DNA from: Idiomarina sp.
Lineage (GTDB): Bacteria > Pseudomonadota > Gammaproteobacteria > Enterobacterales > Alteromonadaceae
NCBI GenBank assembly: GCA_020832105.1
Contig: JAFIFH010000052.1
Span: forward strand, 1-64,000
Reading direction: 5' to 3'
DNA: 64,000 nt
Shown piece after piece: positions 50,336 through 59,428 of the stretch (the first letter of the stretch is position 1; every line of letters begins with the position of its first letter). The position numbers and the translations under genes are program-made. The notes below the pieces were generated by a model. It did not search any database. It had not been told where the DNA came from and was given only the letters and a program-made list of their open reading frames with translations.

Positions 50336-50854
50336 TTAAAAACCGAGCTTCTCAATGATTTGAGTTGCTACAACTTTAGCACTTTGATCATCAGTTTCTA
50401 CCACCACGTCCGCAATTTCTTCGTAAAGCGGATCGCGAAATTCAGCCAGATCTTCGAGTACTTCCCGCGGATTTTCAGCTTCAGCAATCAACGGTCGGCG
50501 TTTGTCTCGCTCGGTCCGCGCCACTTGCTTGTCAATTGTGGTTTTCAGATATACCACAATGCCGCGAGCCGACAGCCGGTTACGGTTTTCTTTACTCACA
50601 ATTGAGCCGCCACCGGTGGCCAGCACAATACCCATATGCTCTGTGAGCTCTTCGATAACTTTCTCTTCACGCGCACGGAAGCCTGCTTCACCCTCAAGCT
50701 CAAACACCCAACTAATATCCGCACCGGTGCGTTTTTCAATCTCGGCGTCAGAATCAAAAAATTCAAGGTGGAGCGAGCGTGCGATTTGACGGCCAATGGT
50801 GCTTTTACCAGCTCCCATCGGGCCTACAAGGAATATATTACGTTTTTCAGCCAT
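50336..50854 (-). CDS. aroK: Shikimate kinase
   Basis: [32 protein letters not shown]. Start ATG at 50854 preferred over 50893. Confidence 0.95.
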   Translation of the reverse strand: MAEKRNIFLVGPMGAGKSTIGRQIARSLHLEFFDSDAEIEKRTGADISWVFELEGEAGFRAREEKVIEELTEHMGIVLATGGGSIVSKENRNRLSARGIVVYLKTTIDKQVARTERDKRRPLIAEAENPREVLEDLAEFRDPLYEEIADVVVETDDQSAKVVATQIIEKLGF

Positions 50855-50963
50855 ATCTTTGTTTACTTCACTTTCATAGCTGTGACTCACCAAAAGAAAC
50901 GAGTGTTTTTAATTAGCACCCCTGAACTTGCAAAAAAGACACGGGATTATGGCAAAAATAGGG

Positions 50964-51734
50964 CTAAAGGGCAACCGTAAAGGATTCACCCTGAGGACAG
51001 GAGGGAGACGCAGCATGCCAGCGAAATTCAACGGATTCGCTACCAATTCGCAACAATTGCCACGAATATTCGAGCATTTGGTTAACTGCCAGGCGTTCGC
51101 TACGACCATTGAAGATGATCTGAATATACCCTCTTGAAGGCCATACTGCCTGCACAGTCATGTCAGGAAATACAGCAACCTGGCAGTCGCGACCATGGTC
51201 TGCGGTGGTTGCCGGTGTGCGCTCATCGGGCTCGCTTAACGCTATCGGCTGGGCACTATTGTCTTGATATCTACCGGGGGCAAGCTGCAGCTCCATGGTA
51301 ACTAGCGGTGCGTCATTCGCAGCTCGAGTCCAGCGTAACTGATAGTTTTGTGGTGCCAGATTACTTTGCGCTATCTGGTTAGTGAAGGTAGCGAACGCAC
51401 GCCAATTGGCAGAGAACGTTAGGCTAAAGCTTTCCCTTTGTTGAGTCATCGCGGGGCTTTGCAACTCACGCATGAATTCGTATAGCATCGCGCTACTTAA
51501 AGCGGGTAGCCTGGGCGCCGCCGGTGAATTGTCGATGGCGCTGACCGGGGTAGTTGGCATAGCAACTGGGAGAGGCTGGTTATGATGCCGCCAATACTGA
51601 TGAGCAACCACCAGCAGCGCACCTGTCAGTGTGGCGGCCGTGACCGCGCGGCGAAGCTTGCGTGGTAGATGAAGCCAGGCGCTCAATAATGGAGTAAGCC
51701 ATGGCAATTTAAACACCCAGTCAGTCGTTAGCAT
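50964..51734 (-). CDS. Putative inner-membrane pilus-assembly-like protein (PilO/PilP or HofO/HofP-like)
   Basis: Single N-terminal TM. Middle part (ESFSLTFSANWRAFATFTNQIAQS) PilO-like; C-term (VAVFPDMTVQAVWPSRGYIQIIFNGRSERLAVNQMLEYSWQLLRIGSESVEFRW) PilP-like. Weak similarity supported by the aroK-mrcA position. Confidence 0.5.
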   Translation of the reverse strand: MLTTDWVFKLPWLTPLLSAWLHLPRKLRRAVTAATLTGALLVVAHQYWRHHNQPLPVAMPTTPVSAIDNSPAAPRLPALSSAMLYEFMRELQSPAMTQQRESFSLTFSANWRAFATFTNQIAQSNLAPQNYQLRWTRAANDAPLVTMELQLAPGRYQDNSAQPIALSEPDERTPATTADHGRDCQVAVFPDMTVQAVWPSRGYIQIIFNGRSERLAVNQMLEYSWQLLRIGSESVEFRWHAASPSCPQGESFTVAL

Positions 51735-52903
51735 TATTGATGAAGCTCTAAGTCAATGTGAGTTAAGCCGTTGTCACTTCGGCTTGCGCTGGTCAGGACT
51801 CGCCAGGGAGATCTCGACAGCTCGGTGGGTTTATCTTCCGGCCATAGGTTCAAATATTCACCCAGCTCAGTTATCCAGGCGTCAGCGACACCAGGGTTTT
51901 GCGCCTGTATCTGCAATACCCAGCTATCACGGCGAAACTCCAATCGTTTCACTTCAACCTGACGGCCGTTTAGTGCGTGTAGCTGTTGCCAAATATGGGC
52001 ATGGGTAAATAGCGGGTGAACCGGAAGTGGAGTCGCCTGAGGAGCGGCGGCAAGCCCGGTATCAAGCGGTATGGGCCGGTCCATTGCCTGCCAGCTCCAG
52101 GCCACCCCAATAATCAGCAGCGCGCTCAGGGTGGTGGCACTCTGAATAAAAGCGTTTCTATATTGTGTGGTGACCCGGGCGACCAGGTTATTTGCCAGAT
52201 TCACCGGTTGGCTCAAGCCTGTTTGCTGCGCAGTGCTCTCGCTCTTGGCGAGATATTTGTTTGCAGACTGTGTGTTTAAAACGCTAAGTACCGCTTGTAG
52301 CTGACTATCACTGAGCCAGGGCCCGCAGATATCCGTCGCCTCAGTGCCAGGTGTTGTACTGTCGGCGATCAGCATCATTAAACGTTTTCTGGCTATCCCG
52401 AGACGCTGAAGAAACCCCTCGACCGTCGCAGTTTCAATTAAGGTCACAGCGTAAGACGCTGCGTGCCCGTCACCCTGGCTAATCTTAGTCGCGTCCCATA
52501 GCCAATCTGTTAGGGGCGAAAAACCCTGCTGTTGCAGTGCCCAGGTTAATGTTGGACCGATGTCCTGGGGCGCTAGGTCCGCAGGGGCAGAGATACTCAC
52601 CCGGGTAAAACTCGCCGCTGGTAAAATAATTGTAATGGGGGCTGAACTTTCTAGCTGGGCGAGTATCCTATGAATGTGAGAGAGAGTAAGTGACTGGGTT
52701 AAAGACGAAGTAATGCTTCGGCTACCCAGTCTTTTTTTTGCCTGTTGATTATGATGCTGTGTCCCGGATGCTGCGCCCGTCGCTGGTATTCCAAGGGTGA
52801 CCACATCCGACCCAATATAGATCACTGCATGAATTCGCTTTGCAGAAAAATTTTTGCTCAGGTTTACAATCTGTTGCGTCCATAATCGTGGAACTTTTAG
52901 CAT
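51734..52903 (-). CDS. Putative pilus-assembly-like protein (PilM/PilN or HofM/HofN-like)
   Basis: N-terminal soluble region, TM near residue 260, C-terminal PilN-like module (HIWQQLHALNGRQVEVKRLEFRRDSWVLQIQAQN). At the position of pilM in relatives, divergent from mrcA. Confidence 0.5.
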   Translation of the reverse strand: MLKVPRLWTQQIVNLSKNFSAKRIHAVIYIGSDVVTLGIPATGAASGTQHHNQQAKKRLGSRSITSSLTQSLTLSHIHRILAQLESSAPITIILPAASFTRVSISAPADLAPQDIGPTLTWALQQQGFSPLTDWLWDATKISQGDGHAASYAVTLIETATVEGFLQRLGIARKRLMMLIADSTTPGTEATDICGPWLSDSQLQAVLSVLNTQSANKYLAKSESTAQQTGLSQPVNLANNLVARVTTQYRNAFIQSATTLSALLIIGVAWSWQAMDRPIPLDTGLAAAPQATPLPVHPLFTHAHIWQQLHALNGRQVEVKRLEFRRDSWVLQIQAQNPGVADAWITELGEYLNLWPEDKPTELSRSPWRVLTSASRSDNGLTHIDLELHQ

Positions 52904-53078
52904 CTCAGGCTATCCTTTCAAAAACCCGAGTCACTCCGTCTACTCGGCTGTAATAAGCATAGAGTGCTTGTTACCCCGATGCAGGCGAATGTTTGTCAGT
53001 CATGACGCAAATTAAAACTGGTTAAAATTAGCGCGAAAACCGGTATAATGTGTTGTTGTTTTATTTACCGTCCCCGTT

Positions 53079-55655
53079 ATGAGGCTCGCCTTGAAGTTAA
53101 TTAAATACCTGTTGGTTACCATTGCTCTCCTTACGCTGTTAGGGGTCGGAAGCCTGGTCGCTTTGTATTATTACGTTAAGCCCGATTTACCGAGCGTGGA
53201 AACGATACGCGACGTGCGCCTGCAAGTGCCGATGCAAGTCTACACGGCTGACGGTAAGCTGATTTCTCAGTTTGGTGAACAGCGCAGAACCCCTTTGCGG
53301 CTGGACGAAATTCCACAGCAGCTGATCGACGCTATCATCGCCACCGAAGACAGCCGCTTTTATGATCACTTTGGTATCGACCCGATAGGTGTTGGCCGTG
53401 CGGGTATGGTGTTACTCACAACTGGCGAAATCAGAGAAGGTGCGAGCACCATTACCATGCAGCTGGCGCGCAATTACTTTTTGACTCGCGAGCGCGCCTG
53501 GATGCGTAAAATCAAAGAGGCTTTTATTGCGCTGCACATTGAAGAGCAGCTGAGTAAAGACGAAATTCTTGAGCTCTACCTGAATAAGCTGGCGTTAGGT
53601 CAGCGTGCGTATGGTGTAGGTGCAGCGGCGGAGGTTTATTATGGGCGCAGCTTACATGAGCTGACGCTGGCTGAAATCGCAACCATTGCAGGCCTGCCTA
53701 AGGGCCCTTCGATCTTAAACCCTATTTCAAATCCGCCTGCGTCTGTGGAGCGCCGCCGCATTGTACTGCGGCGTATGCTTGATGAGGGCTATATAACCCG
53801 CGAAGAATACGATGTGGCGTTTAATGCGCCGGTGACCGCGCGTTTGCATGGTGCCACCATTGAAGTGTCGGCACCTTACCTGGCCGAAATGGTGCGCAAT
53901 GAGATGGTCGAGCGTTACGGTGCCGAAGAAGCCTATACCGGTGGGTATCAGGTGTATACCACAGTGTCGTCAACACATCAGTTGGCTGCAGAACGCGCGC
54001 TGCGTGACAATCTACATGCATATGATGAGCGCCATGGGTATCGGGGTCCGGTGAATCGATTGTGGGGCGAGCTTGCACAAACTGAGCTTGATATTGATGA
54101 GTCAGCAATGACTGTAGGTATCATTAACCCTGAAACCATGGCAATTCCAGAGGCTCGCGGCAATGACCCTTGGTCGACAGACGAGATTGTGGCGTATTTG
54201 CGTCGACAACCCGTGTATGGCCCGCTCACACCTGCGGTAGTCACGCAGGTGGGTGAGCGAGAGGCACAGATTGTGCTTCGGGGCGGTCAGCAAACGACTT
54301 TGAGCTGGGCAGGGATGGACTGGGCCAGACCTTATATTACCGAGCGTTCACAGGGCCCGGCACCGCAGCAGGCCAGTGATATATTGACTGCGGGCGATCA
54401 TATTTGGGTGCGACGTGAAACGGATGACAGCGATTACAAGCTTGCGCAAATACCTGCCCCAGGTTCAGCAATGGTGGCGATGCATCCGCATAATGGTGCG
54501 CTGGCGGCTGTAGTCGGTGGCTACAGTTTTCAGATGAGTCAGTACAACCGGGTGGTGCAGGCTAAGCGTCAGGTCGGTTCAACGATTAAACCTTTCATTT
54601 ATGCAGCAGCGCTGGAAGACGGATACACCTTATCGACCATCATGAATGACGCGCCGATCACCCAGTGGAACCCGGGTTCCGGCTCGGCCTGGCGTCCGCG
54701 TAACTCCCCAGAAGTGTATGATGGCCCTATCCGCCTGCGTAAAGCGCTGGCGCGATCTAAGAACGTCGTCTCAGTACGTTTGATTCGTTCAGTTGGCGTG
54801 GACCGCACCGCTGATTTCATGCAGCAATTTGGCTTTGACGAAGCGGATATTCCGCGCAATGAGTCTTTGTCCTTAGGTTCCGCCTCCTTTACTCCGCTGG
54901 AGCTGACACGTGGCTTTGCAGTGTTTGCTAACGGCGGGTATCTGGTAGATCCGCATTTTATCGCCCGGGTGGAAACCATCGAAGGTGAGGTCCTTGAAGT
55001 TGCCAGCCCTGTGTATGCATGTGCTGAATGTCGATCGCAGGAGCTCTATGAGGACTGGTGGGAACACGAATTGCCGCAAGCGCCCAGAGTACTGAGTGAG
55101 CAGACCGCATTCTTAATCAGTGATGGCCTGACGTCGACGATTTGGGGCGGCGGTAGCTGGCCAAATCAAACCGGTTGGAATGGTACCGGCTGGCGTGCGC
55201 AGTCATTAAGAAATCGCAATATTGCAGGTAAAACTGGTACCACCAATGAGGTCAAAGACGCCTGGTTTGTGGGCTATGGTACCGGGATTGTGGCGACCAC
55301 CTGGGTTGGCTTTGATAACGTTGAGAATGCCTTAGGTAGCGTGACCTTAAACGCAAACCTGGGCCGCGATCGGCAACCCATTGTCGGCTCTGAAGCCGGT
55401 GCTACGACCTCATTGCCTGGTTGGCTAAGCTTTATGAGTGAAGTGATCGATGATTTCTCCACCGAGCCATTTCAGTTGCCCCCGGACGTTGTGTCGGTGC
55501 GTATAGATGATGATACCGGCATGCTGAGTAACCAGTCCGGGTATACCAGCTTGTTCGAGTACTTTTTACGCGGCACTGAACCGACCGAGTTTGTCGATAG
55601 CGACGAAAGTTCGCCGCGCCTGTTCGAAGACAGCGACGACGAGTTGTTTCGCTGA
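53079..55655 (+). CDS. mrcA: Penicillin-binding protein 1A
   Basis: Glycosyltransferase 51 motifs (ATEDSRFYDHFGIDP, GASTITMQLARNYFL), transpeptidase RQVGSTIKPFIYAAAL, KTGTTNEVKDAWFVGY. Confidence 0.97.
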   Translation: MRLALKLIKYLLVTIALLTLLGVGSLVALYYYVKPDLPSVETIRDVRLQVPMQVYTADGKLISQFGEQRRTPLRLDEIPQQLIDAIIATEDSRFYDHFGIDPIGVGRAGMVLLTTGEIREGASTITMQLARNYFLTRERAWMRKIKEAFIALHIEEQLSKDEILELYLNKLALGQRAYGVGAAAEVYYGRSLHELTLAEIATIAGLPKGPSILNPISNPPASVERRRIVLRRMLDEGYITREEYDVAFNAPVTARLHGATIEVSAPYLAEMVRNEMVERYGAEEAYTGGYQVYTTVSSTHQLAAERALRDNLHAYDERHGYRGPVNRLWGELAQTELDIDESAMTVGIINPETMAIPEARGNDPWSTDEIVAYLRRQPVYGPLTPAVVTQVGEREAQIVLRGGQQTTLSWAGMDWARPYITERSQGPAPQQASDILTAGDHIWVRRETDDSDYKLAQIPAPGSAMVAMHPHNGALAAVVGGYSFQMSQYNRVVQAKRQVGSTIKPFIYAAALEDGYTLSTIMNDAPITQWNPGSGSAWRPRNSPEVYDGPIRLRKALARSKNVVSVRLIRSVGVDRTADFMQQFGFDEADIPRNESLSLGSASFTPLELTRGFAVFANGGYLVDPHFIARVETIEGEVLEVASPVYACAECRSQELYEDWWEHELPQAPRVLSEQTAFLISDGLTSTIWGGGSWPNQTGWNGTGWRAQSLRNRNIAGKTGTTNEVKDAWFVGYGTGIVATTWVGFDNVENALGSVTLNANLGRDRQPIVGSEAGATTSLPGWLSFMSEVIDDFSTEPFQLPPDVVSVRIDDDTGMLSNQSGYTSLFEYFLRGTEPTEFVDSDESSPRLFEDSDDELFR

Positions 55656-55661
55656 TTTGTT

Positions 55662-55722
55662 GTAGGTCAGGGCTGCGCCTGACGTTCCGCTATGGTTAAC
55701 GTCAGGCGAAGCCTGACCTACG
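55662..55722. repeat. REP/BIME-like inverted pair (units 7 and 8)
   Basis: GTAGGTCAGGgctgCGCCTGACGTTCCGCTATGGTTAACGTCAGGCgaaGCCTGACCTAC, nearly the reverse complement of 399..457. Confidence 0.85.
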
Positions 55723-55781
55723 GCCGAATCAGGCAACAAGCCATGACCCGCAAACGCCGGCTCACGACGCAGCTATGGTAG

Positions 55782-55806
55782 ACCGTCAGGCAGAGCCTGA
55801 CCTACA
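55782..55806. repeat. REP-like palindrome (unit 9), overlaps the metL stop codon
   Basis: ACCGTCAGGCagaGCCTGACCTACA. The metL TAG stop is the CTA at 55802..55804. Confidence 0.85.
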
Positions 55807-58267
55807 CTGACAGCCTTGCTAGCAGCTGGTGCAGGTCTGACTGTACACCACCAGCGGTGACTGCACGGCCGGCGCCGGGGCCTGAAATCACCAGCGGCAT
55901 TTCCTGGTACCAATCACTGTGGATCACAAAGATGTTTTCACCTGGGATCAGGTTCGCCAGCATGTCACCTTCAGCAATAAATTCAATGCCAACTCTGGCA
56001 TAGCTGCGCTGCTCATCTACTGAGAAGCTCGCCATCAGTCGCGGCACTTTGCCTTCTTGTTGCGCTTCTTCCCATAACGCCTGCATCGGCTCGTCCAGTT
56101 CATCGATCCGCTCCCAGAACTCTTCAGGGCTGACCTGTTGTAATTGCCATGGCACCAGACCGCTTACCTCAACGTCCTGCCAATCAAGCTGCGCACCGAT
56201 ATCACGGGCAACAATCAATAGCTTACGCACGATGTCATGACAGGATAAATCTTCACGTGGGTCGGGCTCGGTTAAACCAATACCTTTTGCTTCGCGCAGC
56301 AGGTCACTGAACTTCACTTTGCCGTCGAACTTTTCGAATAGCCAGCTCATGGTGCCGGAGAAGATTCCCGCAATGCTGCGAATATGATCACCTGAGCGCA
56401 TTAAATCATTGATCGCGTAGTTGAGCGGCAGGCCAGCGCCGACTGTGGTGTTGTACAGCCACTCACGCTTGTACTCGTGCTGAATGGTCCGAATCTCACG
56501 GTAGAGGGCCTCTTCCGCCGCACCCGCTCGCTTATTCGCACCGATAATATGCATGCCGTTGGCGAAGAAACTTGGATATAACCGGGCCACTTCACGGGCA
56601 TCGGTTAAATCCATGACGATCAGCTCGTCATATGGCGCATTGGGTAGCTCGCGTAGTAATTCGGTGATGACATAAGGCCGTGCGAGACGCTCAAAATTAT
56701 CCGCCCAGTCCTGTAAATCAACCCCACTGTAGTCAAGCCACAGGCGCGAGGAGTTGGCGATGCCCATGATTCGCACATCAACGTTTTCATTCAAACGATC
56801 ACGCTGCTGGCGGAACATATCAAGCCATTGACTACCAATGTTGCCGCGGCCCAGTACCAGAATGCCAATACTTTTACGGAAGGTGAACAGCAGGCTATGT
56901 AAACGGTTTAATAAGCGCTGGTCGAGCCGCTGTCCAAGAATAGCGACGGCTGAATTCTTATTCTCTGCGAGCAGGAATTTACGTAGGTCCTGGTCTTCCA
57001 CCTCGCGTTTAAGCACCTGATATTGCGGGCTTTCAGCAATACGTGCACCAACCAGTGCAACCATACTGTAGCCGCTGACTTCATGTACGTGATGCTCTGC
57101 GTCTTGCTCGGTTAGCCAGCGCTGAATGAACTCAAGGTGATTTTGGTGAAAGGCATAAAATTTCCGTGCTGGTTCACCTTCGGTCCAACTGACCAATGGG
57201 GTCAGGTTCATTGACTCAAAGTTACTCAGCACGTCAGGTTGTGCCAAAGGAATGCTGTAAAGTACCACGTCAGAAAGCGAGGTCAGGACCTTGGCCTGCG
57301 CTTCCGTAAAGTCATACTGGCCAATACGGGTTTGCTGATTCTCAACCTTTAAACTGGAGCGCACATTAATGATCATGCGCTCGCGATTGACTGGCTGAAA
57401 CGTGCGTGGGTGCAATACCGGGCTACCTAAGCGAGCAAGTTCTTCAGCTTCTGACCAGTCCAGGCTTGGCAGGCTGACGACACGCTCTACTTTGCGCGGG
57501 TCTGCAGAATACACGCCAGCAACATCTTTCCAAATCGTTACCTGGCGCACGTTAATCAGGCTGCCAATGAGCGTAGCAGAGTAGTCACTGCCGTTGCGGC
57601 CCAGCAGCAGTGTGCGGCCAGTGCCGCTTTCAGCACAGATAAAGCCGGTGACGATAAAACGCGTGCCTGCGTGAGGGGCAATACGTTTAAGCAAGGCCTG
57701 GCGACTTGCGCCCACATCAATGGCCGGCTCAGCTGCGTCTGTGGCAGTCAGAAAGGTGCGGCTATCGATGTAATCTGCCCGTGTGCCCTGTTTTTGCAGC
57801 AAGGCGGCGAGCAAGCGTGAGGACCAAAGTTCACCGTACGCACAGAGTTCAGCACTGGAGATATCTTCATCGCCAATTAACCATGACTGCAGGCGAGCAA
57901 AATCAATTTCTGATTTTGCCATGACATCGTCAAGATTGCGCCCGGACAAGAGCTCGTCGATTAAACCTTGTTGATAGCTTTTTAAGGCCTGTAATAAGGT
58001 AGCGGCGTACTCAGGCTGGCTGATTCGTGCGTCGATGATGGCAAGAATACGGTTGGTGGTATCGCCCGCAGCTGACACCACCACAAGGTCACTTGCGCCA
58101 GCATACTCGGTAACGATTCTGGCGACGCGGCGGTAACAATATGCATCAGCCAGGCTACTGCCACCAAATTTATGCACCTGTACCTGGTCGGCAATGGCTT
58201 CACTTCTTTCTTCACTGATAGCGGTTTCGCTAGCAACGGCACTGCTGGCCGCGGATGTCTCAGTCAT
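55802..58267 (-). CDS. metL: Bifunctional aspartate kinase / homoserine dehydrogenase II
   Basis: VHKFGGSSLADAYCYRRVARIV (MetL-type), LGRNGSDYSATL, homoserine dehydrogenase region (NKRAGAAEEALYREI, TTVGAGLPLNYAINDLMRSGD). Divergent from metJ. Confidence 0.92.
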   Translation of the reverse strand: MTETSAASSAVASETAISEERSEAIADQVQVHKFGGSSLADAYCYRRVARIVTEYAGASDLVVVSAAGDTTNRILAIIDARISQPEYAATLLQALKSYQQGLIDELLSGRNLDDVMAKSEIDFARLQSWLIGDEDISSAELCAYGELWSSRLLAALLQKQGTRADYIDSRTFLTATDAAEPAIDVGASRQALLKRIAPHAGTRFIVTGFICAESGTGRTLLLGRNGSDYSATLIGSLINVRQVTIWKDVAGVYSADPRKVERVVSLPSLDWSEAEELARLGSPVLHPRTFQPVNRERMIINVRSSLKVENQQTRIGQYDFTEAQAKVLTSLSDVVLYSIPLAQPDVLSNFESMNLTPLVSWTEGEPARKFYAFHQNHLEFIQRWLTEQDAEHHVHEVSGYSMVALVGARIAESPQYQVLKREVEDQDLRKFLLAENKNSAVAILGQRLDQRLLNRLHSLLFTFRKSIGILVLGRGNIGSQWLDMFRQQRDRLNENVDVRIMGIANSSRLWLDYSGVDLQDWADNFERLARPYVITELLRELPNAPYDELIVMDLTDAREVARLYPSFFANGMHIIGANKRAGAAEEALYREIRTIQHEYKREWLYNTTVGAGLPLNYAINDLMRSGDHIRSIAGIFSGTMSWLFEKFDGKVKFSDLLREAKGIGLTEPDPREDLSCHDIVRKLLIVARDIGAQLDWQDVEVSGLVPWQLQQVSPEEFWERIDELDEPMQALWEEAQQEGKVPRLMASFSVDEQRSYARVGIEFIAEGDMLANLIPGENIFVIHSDWYQEMPLVISGPGAGRAVTAGGVQSDLHQLLARLSV

Positions 58268-58338
58268 TTACTGCGCTCACACAATACTGGTTTAACTACA
58301 TATAGTAGGCGAAAGGATACCCAAAGCTAAAGTTAAAT

Positions 58339-58362
58339 AGAAGTTTAGATGGCCAAATTGTG
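58339..58362. promoter_or_regulatory. Candidate tandem Met boxes (MetJ operator)
   Basis: AGAAGTTT-AGATGGCC-AAATTGTG in the metL-metJ divergent region. First 8-mer matches AGACGTCT at 6/8. Layout resembles my recollection of the E. coli metJ-metB operator. Confidence 0.5.
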
Positions 58363-58417
58363 CAAAAAAAGCGATAATTGCCGGGTCATAAGCTTATAAC
58401 TAAATGAGGTTTACCCC

Positions 58418-58750
58418 ATGCAATGGAATGGTGATTATATTTACCCTTATGCTCAGCACGGCAAGAAAAGTGAGCAGGTGAAAAAAGTAACCGTATCGAT
58501 TCCCACGCGTGTATTGAAAGTACTGACGGATGAGCGTACCCGCCGACAGGTTCAGAATTTACGCCACGCCACCAATAGCGAACTGCTCTGTGAGGCTTTT
58601 TTGCACGCCTTCACCGGTCAGCCACTGCCAACAGATGAAGATTTACGCAAAGACAATCCACATAAAATCCCGCTGCAGGTAAGAGAGATTCTGGCAGAGC
58701 GGGGCATCGAGATTGGGCCGGATGATCTTTACGGTGGCGACGACGAGTAG
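58418..58750 (+). CDS. metJ: Methionine repressor MetJ
   Basis: [70 protein letters not shown], canonical MetJ. Confidence 0.97.
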   Translation: MQWNGDYIYPYAQHGKKSEQVKKVTVSIPTRVLKVLTDERTRRQVQNLRHATNSELLCEAFLHAFTGQPLPTDEDLRKDNPHKIPLQVREILAERGIEIGPDDLYGGDDE

Positions 58751-58800
58751 TAGTAAGCATTCAGTATTCAGTATTCAGTATGTAGCATCAAGGAGATTGT

Positions 58801-59370
58801 ATGAGCCGCCATTTTGAACAAGCCCCAGGGCTTTGTGAAGCACGTGATAGTGCTACGAATGACTATGTGTTTAACCAGACCATGTTGCGCATTAAAGATC
58901 CCGAGCGCACGCTGGATTTCTACACCCGTGTACTGGGTATGACCCTGGTCAAGAAGCTGCCATTCCCTGAGATGGAGTTCACCCTGTACTTTCTCGCGGC
59001 AATCGCGGATGACGAGCTATCGCAGTGGGCTAAGGAAGACGAGACACGGCTAGTACAGACCTTCGGTCGCCCGGCGATGCTTGAGCTTACCTATAACTGG
59101 GGTGACAAAGACAAGCCTGAGCTGGAATACCATAATGGCAACAGCGAGCCGAAAGGCTTCGGTCATATTGGGTTTGCGGTGCCAGACCTGGACGCTGCCT
59201 GTGAGCGATTTGATTCGTTAGGGGTTGAGTTCGTTAAGCGTCCGGAAGATGGCAAGATGAACAATATTGCGTTCATTAAAGACCCAGATGGCTACTGGAT
59301 TGAGATATTTAACCCCAACAACCTGCAGCAAGGGCTTGCAGCCCATTTAGGTGAAGATGTGGGTTCGTAG
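58801..59370 (+). CDS. gloA: Lactoylglutathione lyase (glyoxalase I)
   Basis: FNQTMLRIKDPERTLDFYTRVLGMTL, LELTYNWG, GFGHIGFAVPDLD, FIKDPDGYWIEIFNP. Confidence 0.95.
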   Translation: MSRHFEQAPGLCEARDSATNDYVFNQTMLRIKDPERTLDFYTRVLGMTLVKKLPFPEMEFTLYFLAAIADDELSQWAKEDETRLVQTFGRPAMLELTYNWGDKDKPELEYHNGNSEPKGFGHIGFAVPDLDAACERFDSLGVEFVKRPEDGKMNNIAFIKDPDGYWIEIFNPNNLQQGLAAHLGEDVGS

Positions 59371-59393
59371 CTTTCTACTCAGGTCATAACAAG

Positions 59394-59427
59394 AAGGCGG
59401 GTACCCGTATTGGGCCCCGCCTTTTTT
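59394..59427. terminator. Terminator between gloA and the malic enzyme gene
   Basis: AAGGCGGGTACCC-GTATT-GGGCCCCGCCTTTTTT. Confidence 0.8.
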
Positions 59428-59428
59428 G

